Source: Apoda limacodes
Lineage: Eukaryota; Arthropoda; Insecta; Lepidoptera; Limacodidae
Assembly (NCBI GenBank): GCA_946406115.1
Contig: OX291548.1
Coordinates: forward strand, 6,250,373 to 6,314,372
Length of the DNA: 64,000 bases
Reading direction: 5' to 3'
This document shows, one piece after another, positions 1 through 11,424 of the stretch. Each line of letters starts with the position of its first letter. Position 1 is the first letter of the stretch. The notes beneath the pieces were generated by a model that made no database searches, had not been told where the DNA came from, and was given only the letters and a program-made list of their open reading frames with translations. Both the position numbers and the translations under genes were made by a program.

Positions 1-1299
1 CTATGTAAATTTTAATTTTAATAAGCATTTTTATAGCTTTAAAGGTGTGATTTGGACTGCATAATCTTGCGTACTGCTGCATGTAAACTGTAATCGTCTT
101 TGGTCAAGACACTCGTATAATTAGATATCAAACTTCACAATGTAACTTCGTTTGATTCTTAATTAATAATATAAATTGTCCAACTATTAAAATATAATGA
201 TATTTGCTTCTTGGGAAGTTTTGTGGTTTGGCTCAGATAGATTATAATTATATCAGACGGTTCATAAGGTCCGTTTAATTTTTGAACTAGTAAAAAAAGG
301 TTATTTAATTTTTCACTAACGCGCAATGTACAACTTTGAAGCTACGTATTGAGCTGTTTCATATGGTCAAAACATTTAATTTCAGATTAAAAGCAATAGT
401 ATATTGGTTAGATAGTTAATTAGTTATCTAGCTTTAAAACATTTTGCATAGCTAGTGTTAGTGGAATCAGATCCAATCAAACGACTACACTTTGTGAAAT
501 CGCGTGAATATTTGTCAAAGGCCTTCAGTAACAAATCAAACGTTAAACAAAGGATCCGCGTGACAAAGCTTTGAACACGAAACTATTTCATTCGTAGAAA
601 TATATGACATTGGATAAAGTTAACAACGTTTTTGTCGATTTTTCAACTGCCTTACAGAATTGAAATGTAAGTAATTTTCAATAATAGGTATGTTGTTCAA
701 AATTTTTGAATAGATTTTCATATAAATGTTTCCTACAAACATAGTTTCTAAACTAATAACGAATAATATGTTTTAAGGAGTATTTAATCAAAATTTCATT
801 ACATCCGAAGTTTTGTTTTTTTTTCAATTCTAGAAATTAAAAACCTTCAAGGGGGTGGAAAACTGCTTCTATAATAGTATCAGGCTAGATTTTTTGAATT
901 AAAAGTGACACAGCAATTTTTACACAAGACACCACACGTTTGCTTCATCTCTGACACACTTTTGCGTCCATTTTTTTCACATCTGACTACGATATGCACT
1001 GTCCAGTTCTCTATGTTTATGGTGGAAACATAATTAAGTTTAAAAATATCGTGTTGGATTCCACTTGTAAAGTTTTATTTTTGTTAACAGATCCGTGAGC
1101 TCCAGTTTCAAACACGTCTGCCTCAACGACCATTGGTTCTGCGGCTAATATGCCAGTTCACCCGGGCAACTAGCAACACAAACAACAGTGTATGTTAGAT
1201 GTTGCTAAATATAACATTCGGTAAAGGTAAGTGGTTTACAACCTCCTAGAAAAGATAAAGCGAGCATCCTAGTTATACCTACTAGGTATTTCTTTAATA
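1..1299. other. AT-rich stretch, nothing recognised
   Basis: No reading frame of note, no tRNA-like boxes and no repeat that I could match elsewhere in the window. A short GC-richer patch near 1,090-1,180 could not be assigned. Confidence 0.5.
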
Positions 1300-1545
1300 A
1301 AATCTGAGAAACTTCAGACAAAACAAGTCACAGATACAGCTCAAATAATTAGCAAGCTGAAGTAGCAGTGTGCAGGCCACATCACTTTTAAAACCAATCA
1401 CCGATTACGTACAAAGGTTTTCGATTCTGCGGATTGAAAGACTGAGTTATCTGAGTAAAGCCACACAATGAGATTGAGCATTGAAGAAACGTGTGGGGGA
1501 TGCCTATGTATAGCAGTGGACGTCTACAGGCTTAGATGATGATAA
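1300..1545 (+). mobile_element. LINE 3'-end fragment (endonuclease-RT C-terminus)
   Basis: Conceptual translation gives a piece close to VTDTAQIISKLK, a stop, then QCAGHIT, and after a degraded stretch VGDAYV, a stop, then QWTSTG followed by a short GAT run. From memory these match the C-terminal part of lepidopteran endonuclease-reverse-transcriptase LINEs, where a Trp-Gln-Trp-Ala-Gly-His motif is followed by a GEAYVQQWT-like end and a GAT-rich 3' tail. At least three in-frame stops are present and the region between the two motifs is poorly conserved, so this is an old 5'-truncated copy with no coding capacity. The GAT run at 1,535-1,543 is the probable remnant of the element's simple-repeat tail. 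Clade assignment is inferred from the motif order. Confidence 0.6.
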
Positions 1546-1591
1546 ATATAAATTTAAGGTCGATGTTATGCTTCGTCCCTTCTTGTTATGC

Positions 1592-1620
1592 TGTGCCCCT
1601 ATGGCTGTTTCTGGGGCACA
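1592..1620. repeat. Small perfect stem-loop
   Basis: TGTGCCCC (1,592-1,599) and GGGGCACA (1,613-1,620) form an 8-bp perfect stem around a 13-base loop. It is GC-rich in an AT-rich setting. No function can be assigned. Confidence 0.45.
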
Positions 1621-2087
1621 CTATAAGAAAATTTCTATTGCAGAAACTGCCTAAAAAGGGTTGGTTCCATAAATATATTTTAATATTTTTATTGCTCATT
1701 CTTTGAAATAAAGTAAGTATATAAAATAATATATGTACTTTTAAAGAAAACAATAGATAAAATCTTTATAAAGTGTATATAGTTCTGTTTGATAAATTAA
1801 ACATTGCAAATACGTTTATGTTCCGAACAAATTTAACTGTTGCTAAACTAGCGAAACCGCAGAAACACGAGATATTCATTCGCACGACCACATCACAAAA
1901 CGTAAATTACAAGCGGTTTTTGTGTGAAGTTTAAGCCACATTTGAGCTAACACTTAATGTTTAAACGAACATAAGAGAAAGACTAAACTATTGTTTTCCT
2001 AATTTGTTAATAAATTTTGAAATTTATATTTAAACAAAATATATAACCAACATTATAAGCAATTACTATTAAATAATGTAAATCCCA

Positions 2088-2175
2088 ATAAAAAATCATT
2101 CAGTAAAAGCAATCAAATGTATTTTTCCAATTCTGCTTTTTAAGAATATGAAATTGACGACAGAAAATAGTTATT
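2088..2175 (+). repeat. Dispersed repeat family D, copy 1 (most diverged)
   Basis: Shares the core AAAAGCAATCRAATRTATTT followed by a CATTTCTGCTT-like stretch with copies near 9.65, 20.45 and 23.2 kb. This copy has lost most of the left end. It lies directly upstream of inverted-repeat arm A, so both may belong to one longer element. Confidence 0.5.
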
Positions 2176-2365
2176 TGTTATGCAAGGCTAGAAATTTTCT
2201 TTTTGGCGTGAGTGCCTATATTGAATACCGAGCAAGCGAAGGATTCAAAGATTGGACCCACGAGCGAAGACAGTGGTTCAAAAATTTATTCCTGAGCGAA
2301 ACGAGGGATTCTTAGAAACCCAAAAAAACCAGGCGTGCGAAACACAAAACTTTTCATCTTACTGT

Positions 2366-2925
2366 GACGATACAATATTTATGCCTTAACATTTTTGTAA
2401 TGCTGTGATTTTATTCATGCTTTAGAATGTAGATTTGCATAAGTAAACAAATAAAAAACAAATTAACGTACTACCTATAGCAAAATGCATCTTTAATTAG
2501 ACTGGTGCATTCAAATATACTAGTTTGGTTATTTTTTGTATTAGCTGAGAAGAAGTTATGATTTATTTTATGAAAGGCTTAAAGCTAACAAAATGTAAGA
2601 AAAAATGACACAATGAAATGTAAAATATCGAATCTTAAAATAAAATGGTAAAAAGTAAGTTACAAAAACAGGTATAGTAAACTAATCTTAAGCATATACA
2701 CAAAATTTCTTGTTAAATGTAGGTAGTAATTTAACCTCCGATTCATGAATTCGGGCTCTAGACAAAATAAAGCGGCGCGAGAATGAATGTTTTTTTAAAT
2801 AAAAGTTGATTAGAGGTAGGTTTGAAACAAAAGTTGATTGGAGGTTGTTTAAGCGATATAGAAATGGCATAACGCTTCATATGATCTTCAAAGATAGTGT
2901 CATAACTTTTACCCGAATAAAATTT
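2366..2925 (+). repeat. Inverted-repeat arm A (about 560 bp)
   Basis: Matches, in opposite orientation, the segment 5,702-6,251. Shared landmarks in order are GACGATAC, TTTATGCCTTAACATTTTTG, CCTATAGCAAAATGCATCTT, TTGTTAAATGTAGGT, TATGAATTC, GGCGCRAGAATG, TTAAGCGATATA and TCATAACTTTTACCCGA. Small indels and many substitutions separate the arms. There is no intact reading frame. It holds two units of a 28-bp internal tandem repeat where the other arm has three. Confidence 0.8.
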
Positions 2926-4797
2926 GATTTAGAAAATTAAACGTAGGATAAATCGGCGACTCTCTAGATAGAAGTTGTTTTGTAATCCGAATTTTTATTT
3001 TCTTATTATATAATGCCTTAAATAGTTATGCTACTGTTACTGGGAGTTTTATAATGTTGAATATAACAGCGAAAGTTTAAGTTACTTAGAACTTTTATAA
3101 TTACTTATTGACTTACTTAAGTGAGTCGTTTAACGACCAGTAGGGTAGCTTCGTACAATAAAAATTACTAACAATGATAAAAGGTAGTTGTCTAGGTTTT
3201 AGTTTATTTGAAGCTACCCGGGGTTCGTTAGAACTTTACAAACATTTAGCACATAATATTAATATTCTATTAATTTAGGATAATTGGACCGTTTTATCTA
3301 GACCGTTCATATTAATCCAGGACTCTATAATAGTACCCTAACCAACTAAACTAGTATTATACTTAAAATTTATTCTTTTTTTTCTGTTAAAATTATATAA
3401 GGCCGTACATCCGTCCGGAATAAAAAACAGGATGGGGCGGGTTTGAAGCGTGAGGTGAGAAGGTTGTTAGTAAGGGGTAAGTGGTTATAAAAGTACGCGA
3501 CTATACCAGCCATAATAATAACATAGCCCACTAAAGATCTAGGTCTGCCAAGAAATACAGTAATTACTATGTGTAATTCATATAACCAAGGCGGCGTTTG
3601 TAGGGTTTTACTATGTTGACTGGTTAGCTAGTGTAAGTGAGCACTGATGTACATCGTAAGGTGGCGCCCCATAAACCTACCTTCAGGTCGCAAGTCCTGT
3701 CTAGCTCCCACTCTACGAAACTTATACCTATAGTATTTTACTTTCAAATGTGAAAGTAGCAAAAATTAGGGTTCCTTTGCGTAAGGGCGACAGGAAAGTC
3801 ATAGTTTTAGTGGTTGTTCTCCCTATCTATAGATATTTGGATATTTTCTTTGTTTAGGTGTTATAGTAGGCAAGGATATGAGCGAGGACATTACGTGATG
3901 TTACAATTTTAAAAATGGTGAAAATTCAAAATGTACGTAATTTCTGACCTTAGATTTAGCTGTTAGGATATTCATTCTCGATTATTTTTCTTTTATGCTT
4001 ATTTTTTATACTTTTTTTTGCTATATTACTCGTACATCCAAAGGAACTGGGTTAACTACTTACTTGAAATACCGGTTTTTGGGTCCTAATACTTTTGAAG
4101 GTCACGGTTGGCCAAATAAAATAATTATCTACATCAATGTTTAATACATTAGCTTTATTTTTTCTCTCACTCGTTTGAGTGATGTGGGTGAGGCTTCGAA
4201 GTTTCATAAAACATTTAATTATCTTATAATTGTTTATTAAATAAAGAGGGGCGTTACATTACTACAGAGAGAAAAATATATACAAGATACAAGAAAAACA
4301 ATAATTAGTGTTTAATCACTTATACGCACGCTCAGAGGTACTTACCTATTATTCGCGGGTAAACTTAGGTATTTTACGTCACTGGTGGACTGTCTCATGT
4401 TTTTTAATTATGATTACTTAAGTTTACTTCGTAAAAGTAATATGTTTGTAGTGAAAACAAACAAAATGATGTACCTACTACGTAATTCCAAATAAATGTT
4501 TTTTTTTCTTTTTTTTCTTTTAAGGTGCGTTCCGAATTTGCATTTGAAATTACACTTAAAACTTTTTTAAACTAGTTGTTCTAATTATTTAACAAAAACA
4601 ATAAATTATCTATTAAATAACATTAAACAAAACATTATCTTTAATGCATTAGTATCAAAAACTAAACTAAAGTGTCGTTTTAATTTTTGATACTATGTAT
4701 AAAGTAGTAAGGACAATATAAAGTAAAGCCTACTTTACTACACTCAAATTTGAGACAGTGAAGTGAACCTTTCCGAACCAGTGAGATCGAAAACATA
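2926..4797. other. Spacer between inverted arms, left part
   Basis: AT-rich, with no frame longer than about 60 codons and no transposase-like motif seen. A GC-richer patch at about 3,590-3,720 was not identified. Confidence 0.4.
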
Positions 4798-5090
4798 TTT
4801 AATCCTAGCTTTTGCCCACGGTTCCACCAGCGCTTTAATTCGCCCGTCAATGTATTATTACTACGGCAACTCCATGAATATAGTAAAAAATAGATAAGCT
4901 GAAGTTATAGTTCGGTCACGCAAAATTTGGTAATAAATAGTTAATAAGAAATTTTGAACTTTTCGGGTCTCGCCAACTATCCCTGCGCTGAATTTCAGCT
5001 CAATTAGATTCTCTATTGCGACGAGAAGGAACAAACCAACAAAAAAAACTAAACAACAAAACTCACTTTTGAATTTATAATATTAGTATG
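4798..5090 (+). repeat. Short interspersed element ending TTTATAATATTAGTA
   Basis: Begins near CCTAGCTTTTGCCCACGG and ends at TTTATAATATTAGTATGG. From memory this layout, with TTTTGCCC(A/G)CGG at one end and (T)TATAATATTAGTA at the other, is typical of very abundant lepidopteran non-autonomous elements. A related copy is at 20,033-20,222. It sits inside the spacer of the inverted repeat. No coding capacity. Confidence 0.5.
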
Positions 5091-5701
5091 GAGTTGAAGG
5101 AATTGGAGGAGTGGAATTTATAATATAGTAGGAATTTAGCTCGCGCTAAATCCGTTTGTCGTGTGGCATTTTTACGGCAATTCATCAATAAATGTATGTA
5201 TGTACGTCATTAATTCTTTTTAAAAATTACATTATGTCTTAAAAAATATACATAATAAATTCAAAAAAAGATCGTTAAAAACAAAAATAAAATTATAAGG
5301 AATAATAATATTCAAAACAAATATGTACAATAAAATATTCAAAAATTGGATTCTAAGCGGCGTGTCAGAATGAACCACACGCCAAAAAGTTGAAGCTAGA
5401 CCTCCGGCAATACAACTTTGAAAATAGCATCCAATTTAGTACAATAATTTTTGTGTGCTGCACGTATAAATATACAGACAGGCAGGAAAACAAATGAAAA
5501 AAAAAAATCTAAAGATAATCGTTTTAGATTCTATTACTCATTAAGACCTGTCACATTATTTTATGTATAGACTTCTGCCAGGTACATTTTTAAAGTCCAT
5601 CTTGAAATCAAGACGTCACAACTGGTATCATACTATTGGTCTTTTCAGCAACTAGTTGCATAAAGTATGTATTTGCAATATTAATTAAAATATAATAAAA
5701 A

Positions 5702-6251
5702 TAAAATTTTAATCGGGTAAAAGTTATGAAACTACCTTTCAAGAGCATATGAAATGATGCCATTTGTATATCGCTTAACTACCAATCAGCATCCGTCTTA
5801 AAACGTCCTCCAATCAGCAATCGTTCCAAACAAACATCCAATCAACGTATGTTTCAAAACATCCATTCTTGCGCCGCTCGTTTAAAACACAACTTCATTT
5901 CGTCTAGAGTCTGAATTCATAAATCGGGAGTTAGAATACCACCTACATTTAACAATTAATTTTGTGTTGACGCCTATGATTCATAAGTTTATAATTTAAA
6001 ATTTTACATTTGAGTCATTTGTACTTATACTTTGCTAGCTTTAAACCTTTCATAACACAAACCTTTAACTTCTCATCTAATGTATAAAATTACTGAACTT
6101 GTATATGTGAACGCGCCACTCTAATTGAAAGATGCATTTTGCTATAGGCAGTACTTTTATTGAGAATAGTTTACTAATGCAAATCTTAGCTCTAAAACTT
6201 GAATAAAGACATTGTATTACAAAAATGTTAAGGCATAAATATGGTATCGTC
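5702..6251 (-). repeat. Inverted-repeat arm B (about 550 bp)
   Basis: Reverse-complement partner of 2,366-2,925 with the same order of landmarks. The inner end is CGGGTAAAAGTTATG at about 5,714 and the outer end is GTATCGTC at 6,244-6,251. The arms could be the long terminal inverted repeats of one element of about 3.9 kb, or two insertions of one family in opposite orientation. No frame supports a transposase in the spacer, so either reading is open. Confidence 0.8.
5782..5865. repeat. Three 28-bp tandem units, each starting CCAATCA
   Basis: CCAATCA occurs at 5,782, 5,810 and 5,838, exactly 28 bp apart. Unit bodies are related but diverged. Arm A has two units at the same spacing (reverse motif near 2,806 and 2,834), so the array predates the separation of the arms. 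CCAAT is the core of NF-Y-type promoter boxes, but use as such is only a possibility. Confidence 0.65.
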
Positions 6252-6560
6252 AAAACTTTTATTCTATAAATCTTTAGAGTATCTACTTCTGATGATTTTA
6301 ACCTCAATATTATATTGCTCCATCGAATTGTGGTAGAAGGGACGTACGACAGATATTGTGTACGTGAGAGATCGTGATAGATTGCTTACATAACGACAAA
6401 TTGCGAGGTTTATTTAACAGTGGTACCAAGTATAAATTCTTATATTTGTTTTTGAAATGAAAACGTCTTTATCGGCGTTGTGCACTTATTTTGTGCTGGG
6501 AAAAAAATGTTAATATCTTAGGACGAATAAAAATTAAAAGGAAATTGAGTTGATAAAAAG

Positions 6561-7430
6561 ATGAAAGTGCGGATTACACCGCACCATGTTAAAACGTTAC
6601 ATCCAGGTTGTATGTTTCTGAAGTGAAAACTTCAAAAAAGGACAATTCATAGAAAATTCGTAAGACGGAACTTGCGTCAGATTTATTTACATTAGTTAAG
6701 TTTTTTATTTTAAGTATATGGCGATTATGAGTAGTACAGAGAGGTTGGATATAGGATTTTTTTCTATGACAGATTTAGATGTCAAATATACTTCGTCAAT
6801 AAAGTAAATAAACAAACATTATTATTTATAATAATGAAAGTGCGGATTACACATGTTAAAATGTGATACGATACGTGGTCAGATAAAAGTTATTGTAGAA
6901 TATAGCTTACGTTACACTGGATAGAAGGTATATCTAGTTGTTGACGTGTCAAATAGGTGATTTTATAGGAAAGTAAATAAACAATCTTTATTTATTATGT
7001 GTGGTTATGTGAAAGAAAATAGACGAGTTAAAGAAGTTAGAGAGGTGTGATAGGATAGAGAGCCAGTTCCATAGTAGTAATGGCATAGTAATATATTACG
7101 TGTAATATAGCTTAATATATGTAGGATATTGCTCAAAAATAAACAGTGGCTCTTGAGTCTTGACATGTCTTAGAACATATTTGAGTGCTAAGCGCGAATT
7201 GCGTGTTAAGGACATTGGTTCTATACAATTAAATATGACGTATGAGTTGTCTTGTAACATATTTGAATGTTAAGTGCGAATCGTGTGTTCTTTGCACATA
7301 TAACATATTGGTTCCCAACAAATAATTATAACGTATGAGTGGTAAATATGGGATTTTAATTCTATGACAGATTGAGATGTCAAATATACTACGTCAAAAA
7401 GTAAATAAAGAAACATTAATATTTATAATA
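6561..7430 (+). repeat. Interleaved direct repeats
   Basis: ATGAAAGTGCGGATTACAC occurs at 6,561 and 6,834. A segment of about 70 bp beginning CTATGACAGATT and containing ATGTCAAATATACT occurs at 6,764-6,833 and 7,362-7,430, with a weaker third copy near 6,938-6,998. A third unit beginning ACATATTTGA occurs at 7,175-7,250 and 7,257-7,343. The pattern looks like successive segmental duplication of a few hundred bases. No coding sequence. Confidence 0.65.
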
Positions 7431-7671
7431 AATAAATATGTATACGAAGTGATGGGAAGTAAATATAGCTAGTATGTTTTGAAAGTCTTTTGAGTAGCTT
7501 TTTATTTTAACAACTAACTGACGGTCTTGTATAGGAATGAAAGACTTATCACTATACGTTAGTCAATTGTACTCGTAAGATCCGTATTTTTGTAAAAAAT
7601 GAGCAAGAAGATTACTTGATTTTTGGTTTAGGGATAGCTGAAAAACGGAGAATAACAAAGGATACTTTTTA

Positions 7672-7722
7672 TCCCGATTGGAACTTCCTGCGGGAATATA
7701 TTTTCCGCAAGTTACATCGGGA
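7672..7722. repeat. 51-nt imperfect hairpin
   Basis: TCCCGAT (7,672-7,678) pairs with ATCGGGA (7,716-7,722). Inside it AACTT pairs with AAGTT, and GCGGGAA pairs with TTTTCCGC around a TATA loop. The sequence resembles the ATCCCG/CGGGAA part of common lepidopteran elements, so it may be an element end rather than an RNA gene. Confidence 0.5.
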
Positions 7723-8324
7723 GGCACTTCTCGTCACAAAGAAGGGCTGATTTTTTCAACAAGGTCAGCTGGATGGACGGATATTAAGATACTTTTAATC
7801 TATTTCGAGTGTTCTGTTCTAATCTTACCGCTATAATCAAATTATATTGGGCAAAAATAGTTCTATATATTTTTAATTACTTTAATGACCGAAAATTAAT
7901 TAAGTGGACACTACGTTACGGAAATTTTAATAAAATATATTAAAAGTTATATTCTTTGCAAGTAAGCATTGTTGAAATGCCACAGCTTAAAAAACTGTTA
8001 TGTTTTGTAATTTTTTTCACTAAAATAAACAGAAAATCTAATAGTTAATTTTACAAATAGAACGAAATTGCTCATTCCAGTCGTACACACGGCCCTTTGG
8101 CCAAAACACATACATGCAATATTAATTGCCATGCGCATTTTATCTAATTTTTGTTTGATGAACCTAATTTGATATTAAATTTTGTTAATTCAGATCAGCT
8201 CTTTGGAAATAAGTAATTATTTTTACCTGTTGAGTGCATTTTTTTAAGCCGGTTGTTTTTTTAATAAAAATATTTGTTTTTACTTTTGATTGAGTTCCCT
8301 CTCGGTGTTCTTTCCAATGTCAGT

Positions 8325-8400
8325 TATCCTACTAATATTATAAATGTGAATGTGATTGTATGTCTGGATGGATGTTTGTTACTCAGCATTTTTTCAGTAA
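8325..8400 (-). repeat. Fragment of TACTAATATTATAAATG-type element
   Basis: TACTAATATTATAAATGTGA followed by GGATGGATGTTTGTTACTC is, from memory, the terminal part of a very common lepidopteran non-autonomous element. Only this end is clear here. It abuts repeat family E. Confidence 0.5.
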
Positions 8401-8483
8401 CCACATTAGTCCTGCGTGACAGGTGGTGAGCCCATCGCTGCAACATTGCTTCTGGTGCTGTATATAAGGGCCAAGGTGACTCC
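8401..8483 (+). repeat. Dispersed repeat family E, copy 1
   Basis: Contains AGTCCTGCGTGA, GGTGAGCC, GCAACATTGCTTCTG and CAAGGTGACTCCATAT. The same order occurs reversed at 25,203-25,286 and more degraded at 11,190-11,255. No reading frame. Confidence 0.55.
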
Positions 8484-8499
8484 ATATGTTTCATGTATC

Positions 8500-9219
8500 G
8501 TTATTAACGACCAGCTTTAAAGTAATTACTGGTAAATAAAATGCCAGGGACAGAATTACATACCCCTGTTGCCAGATCCTGATGAACTGTAAGAAGTAAG
8601 TCAGGCTTTATTTTAATTTATTCTTGAAAATTAATAACATATTACTTATTTATTTTCTAGGTATTGTCTTCAACACAGACCACTGCCTGGTAATTGCTAA
8701 ATTTAGTGGTTTGTTTATATTGGGTGTTATTGAAAACCCGAACCGACAAGAAATATAAAAAGTTGGAAGTTTGCAAAAGCGAACATAAGAAATGTATTAT
8801 TAGTAAATTAAACTTTGAAAAAAATTAAGTTATGTCGTGAGAATTTAGAAGGGTAAAGGAATTTAAAATTTGCATATGCAATAAATAAAGATTGGCTGAA
8901 TAGTTAAGCTATAGAAGCCAATCAAAGGATTCGAACGAGTATACGTGGAATAGAATATAAGAAACTCAGCAGGATAGGAGTTTTGCAAAAGATTATATAA
9001 TGATTTCCAGGAAAATTAATCCATAAGGAAAAAAATAAAAATCCATAAGAACAGCTTAAGGAACTAAAAAAAATCTAAACTTATTAAGAATATAGGATAG
9101 AAATATTGTAAAAAGAGAAAATGTCTAATGTAAGTAAGGAGAGGGTACTTTAAAAATTAATAGAAATTAGATGAAAGTTAAATAAGTGACATAAAATCGC
9201 ATGAAAGTGGAGAAGACAT
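8500..9219. other. AT-rich stretch, nothing recognised
   Basis: No frame, repeat partner or RNA-like motif found. Confidence 0.4.
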
Positions 9220-9378
9220 CTGTGTGCCGAGTGTGAGTTTTTGCGTATTTCTAACGGTACTATCGCGTTCGCGTATTCATTAAAAGTCCGTTTCGAAACG
9301 CGTCCTCTAGAGGCGCTCCTTCGTTTCCATACATGTATTGTGCGATAGTAGCCTTAAAAACTCACACTAGGCACACTG
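9220..9378. mobile_element. MITE-like foldback element
   Basis: Both ends carry an inverted copy of a (C)TGTGCC-AGTGTGAGTTTTT-...-ACTATCGC segment: left arm 9,220-9,266, right arm about 9,338-9,378. The arms are about 40-45 bp with a few mismatches, and the 70-bp centre is GC-richer than the surroundings. No transposase. This structure fits a miniature inverted-repeat element. I could not define a target-site duplication. Confidence 0.6.
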
Positions 9379-9644
9379 AATATATATTGAATAGTAGCGG
9401 CCAAAAAAAATTTTTAAAACGAGAAAATTTACGAGATTAAACATACAATATTTGTCAACATTGTGCATTGTAAGTGTTCGAGAGCTAATGCGACAAAGCA
9501 AAGATTTTGAGATAACTTGATATATTAATTAGATTTAAATCAATGTGTTTTATAAAAGAAAAATAGAGGAACTCTTTAAACGATCTACAAATATTAAAGG
9601 TTTCGTTTAGCATCAAGCCTAAAATTGAAATTGTCTCAGAGGAA

Positions 9645-9750
9645 GCAATTCAAGTATCAACCGTTCCAATTAAATAACCCAATCATCTGGAAAAAGCAAT
9701 CAAATATATATTTCCCATTCATACTTTAAAGATTTATAAATTTGAAAAAA
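9645..9750 (+). repeat. Dispersed repeat family D, copy 2
   Basis: Contains CAATTCAAGTATCAACCGTT, then CCAATTAAATAACCCAATCA, AAAAAGCAATCAAATATAT and a CCCATTC stretch. It aligns with the copies at 20,454 and 23,190 over about 100 bp. Confidence 0.6.
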
Positions 9751-9759
9751 TAAATTTGA

Positions 9760-10795
9760 TATTCGAAATGAAAATTATAGTTTCCAAAACTTATTATATG
9801 TTTATCAATTGTATTGCAATCAGCTTTTGATGTGCCTATGAAACGGAGAATACCGCATGAAAATCAAGTTAGTGGTTTTTGCGTGATGCCATAACAAATA
9901 TACTACAAATATAGAAACAGACAAAAATAAATCTAAAAAAAAAATGGATTCAGACTTTTATCGGGATGTACGTGTAATTCAAATATATACCAAATATTTT
10001 CTTGTACAATCCTTTTGCTTTAGAAAGATGCCTACAAAAATATTTTTTGATAGGAGTAATTAAAATTTAGATTGATCACATGTATTTCGCTATTTTTTAC
10101 TTATTCTGTTTGGTGTTCGCTTTACCGACTTTCAACCTTCATTGAAGAAGATTTTAAAAACACGATTTCATTACGATAATATTAAAGTTAAGAATCAGAA
10201 TGTGCTACATGGAGCCATTATTTAAAAGATAAGGTAAACGCAATCCCCAAAAGGTGAAAATAAGATCACTTTCAAGATTACATCAAATGTTTTAGTAGTG
10301 TTGCCACAGCAAACACAATTACCATAAATATTTTTTAAGACACCCCAATTGTTGCTGTACAAAAATATTTATAACTGAGGCAGTACCGAATTATCAAGAT
10401 GTAGATAAAAATAGTAGTGTTCAGTAAAGTTTCAAGAAAAAAAAAAAGGTTTTGGTCTCTAGTATTATATTATAAAAGTATATTATATAATATAATATAA
10501 ATATTACTTAATATGTAAATAGTAAAAAATATCAATGCGATACCTACCATCAGACCGGTGGTTTGTAATAACATTTTACGGGTGGTATTCTGGCCAAACC
10601 TAATAGATGACGAACACGAACCAGACTCAAGACTACTTTTATAATACACAAATTATTGAAGTAATTTGTAGTCCTTTACTTGCCAATAAACTCAGAACCT
10701 TCGATGAAGCAGTCCATTGTACTATTGCTCCACTAAGTTATAAATGTATTATACGATTTAGAGATAAGGTAAGGTATGTATGCATTTATATACAA
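9760..10795. other. AT-rich stretch, nothing recognised
   Basis: Includes a nearly pure A/T run near 10,460-10,520. A 79-codon frame starting at 10,607 shows no recognisable domain and runs into the next repeat, so I do not call it a gene. Confidence 0.4.
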
Positions 10796-11096
10796 CTAGA
10801 TTTTGCTAACGGCTTCACCCGCCCCAAATTCGGTCATCGGCGTTGAACTCCTTAATTATACTAATGAAGTTTGCTAATGATGAAGTTAGCTGTAGCTATA
10901 GTTCATTTAAGCTCGGTAATAGTTATTTCCGCGGGAACTTTTAAATTTTCCATAATAAAAATTTCGCCTCTGTTCTATTCCAGGACCTAACCTATATGTG
11001 TGCTAAGTTTAATCCCGATTCAGCCGGTGGTTGAAGAGTGATTGAGTAAAAAACATTTATCTATATATTCACATTTATAATATGAGTAGGAGGTAT
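10796..11096 (+). repeat. Dispersed repeat family F, longest copy
   Basis: Starts near TTTTGCTAACGGCTTCACCC, continues CGCCCCAAATTCGGT, CTCCTTAATTATACTAATGA, CCGCGGGAAC, ATTCCAGGACCTAACCTATA, and ends CACATTTATAATATGAGTAG. The first 130 bp recur reversed at 44,908-45,003 and 53,068-53,180. The end matches the common lepidopteran TTATAATATTAGTA type. Non-coding. Confidence 0.65.
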
Positions 11097-11189
11097 TAAT
11101 TTGTAACAACACGGTTTAAATTCCCCAAAGTGATTAACTGTTGGCTGGTTCACATCCACAACGTAGGTAATTTGGAGGACAGCCTGTTT

Positions 11190-11255
11190 TTACTTAGGTG
11201 ACATGTGGTGAGCCTTTCGTTGCAACATTGTTAGTGATATAGTCTGTTTGGACTA
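11190..11255 (+). repeat. Dispersed repeat family E, degraded copy
   Basis: GGTGACATGTGGTGAGCCTT followed by CGTTGCAACATTG matches copies at 8.4 and 25.2 kb. Confidence 0.45.
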
Positions 11256-11424
11256 AGTTGGTTTTATATTATGTTCGAAAATTCATAAGTCATCAGGGAC
11301 ACAATGATATTTTGCAAGTTCTTAAGTAATTAGAAGCAATAAGCCAAGATTAGACAAATGAATATCAACACCTTTCGAAGTGGCGCCTAATGCCACGTCT
11401 TTGATTGTAATGTAACTTTCTTTC

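Noticed and set aside
10980..11000. CCTAACCTA resembling the insect telomere repeat
   Set aside because: A single near-unit inside a known interspersed element, not an array.
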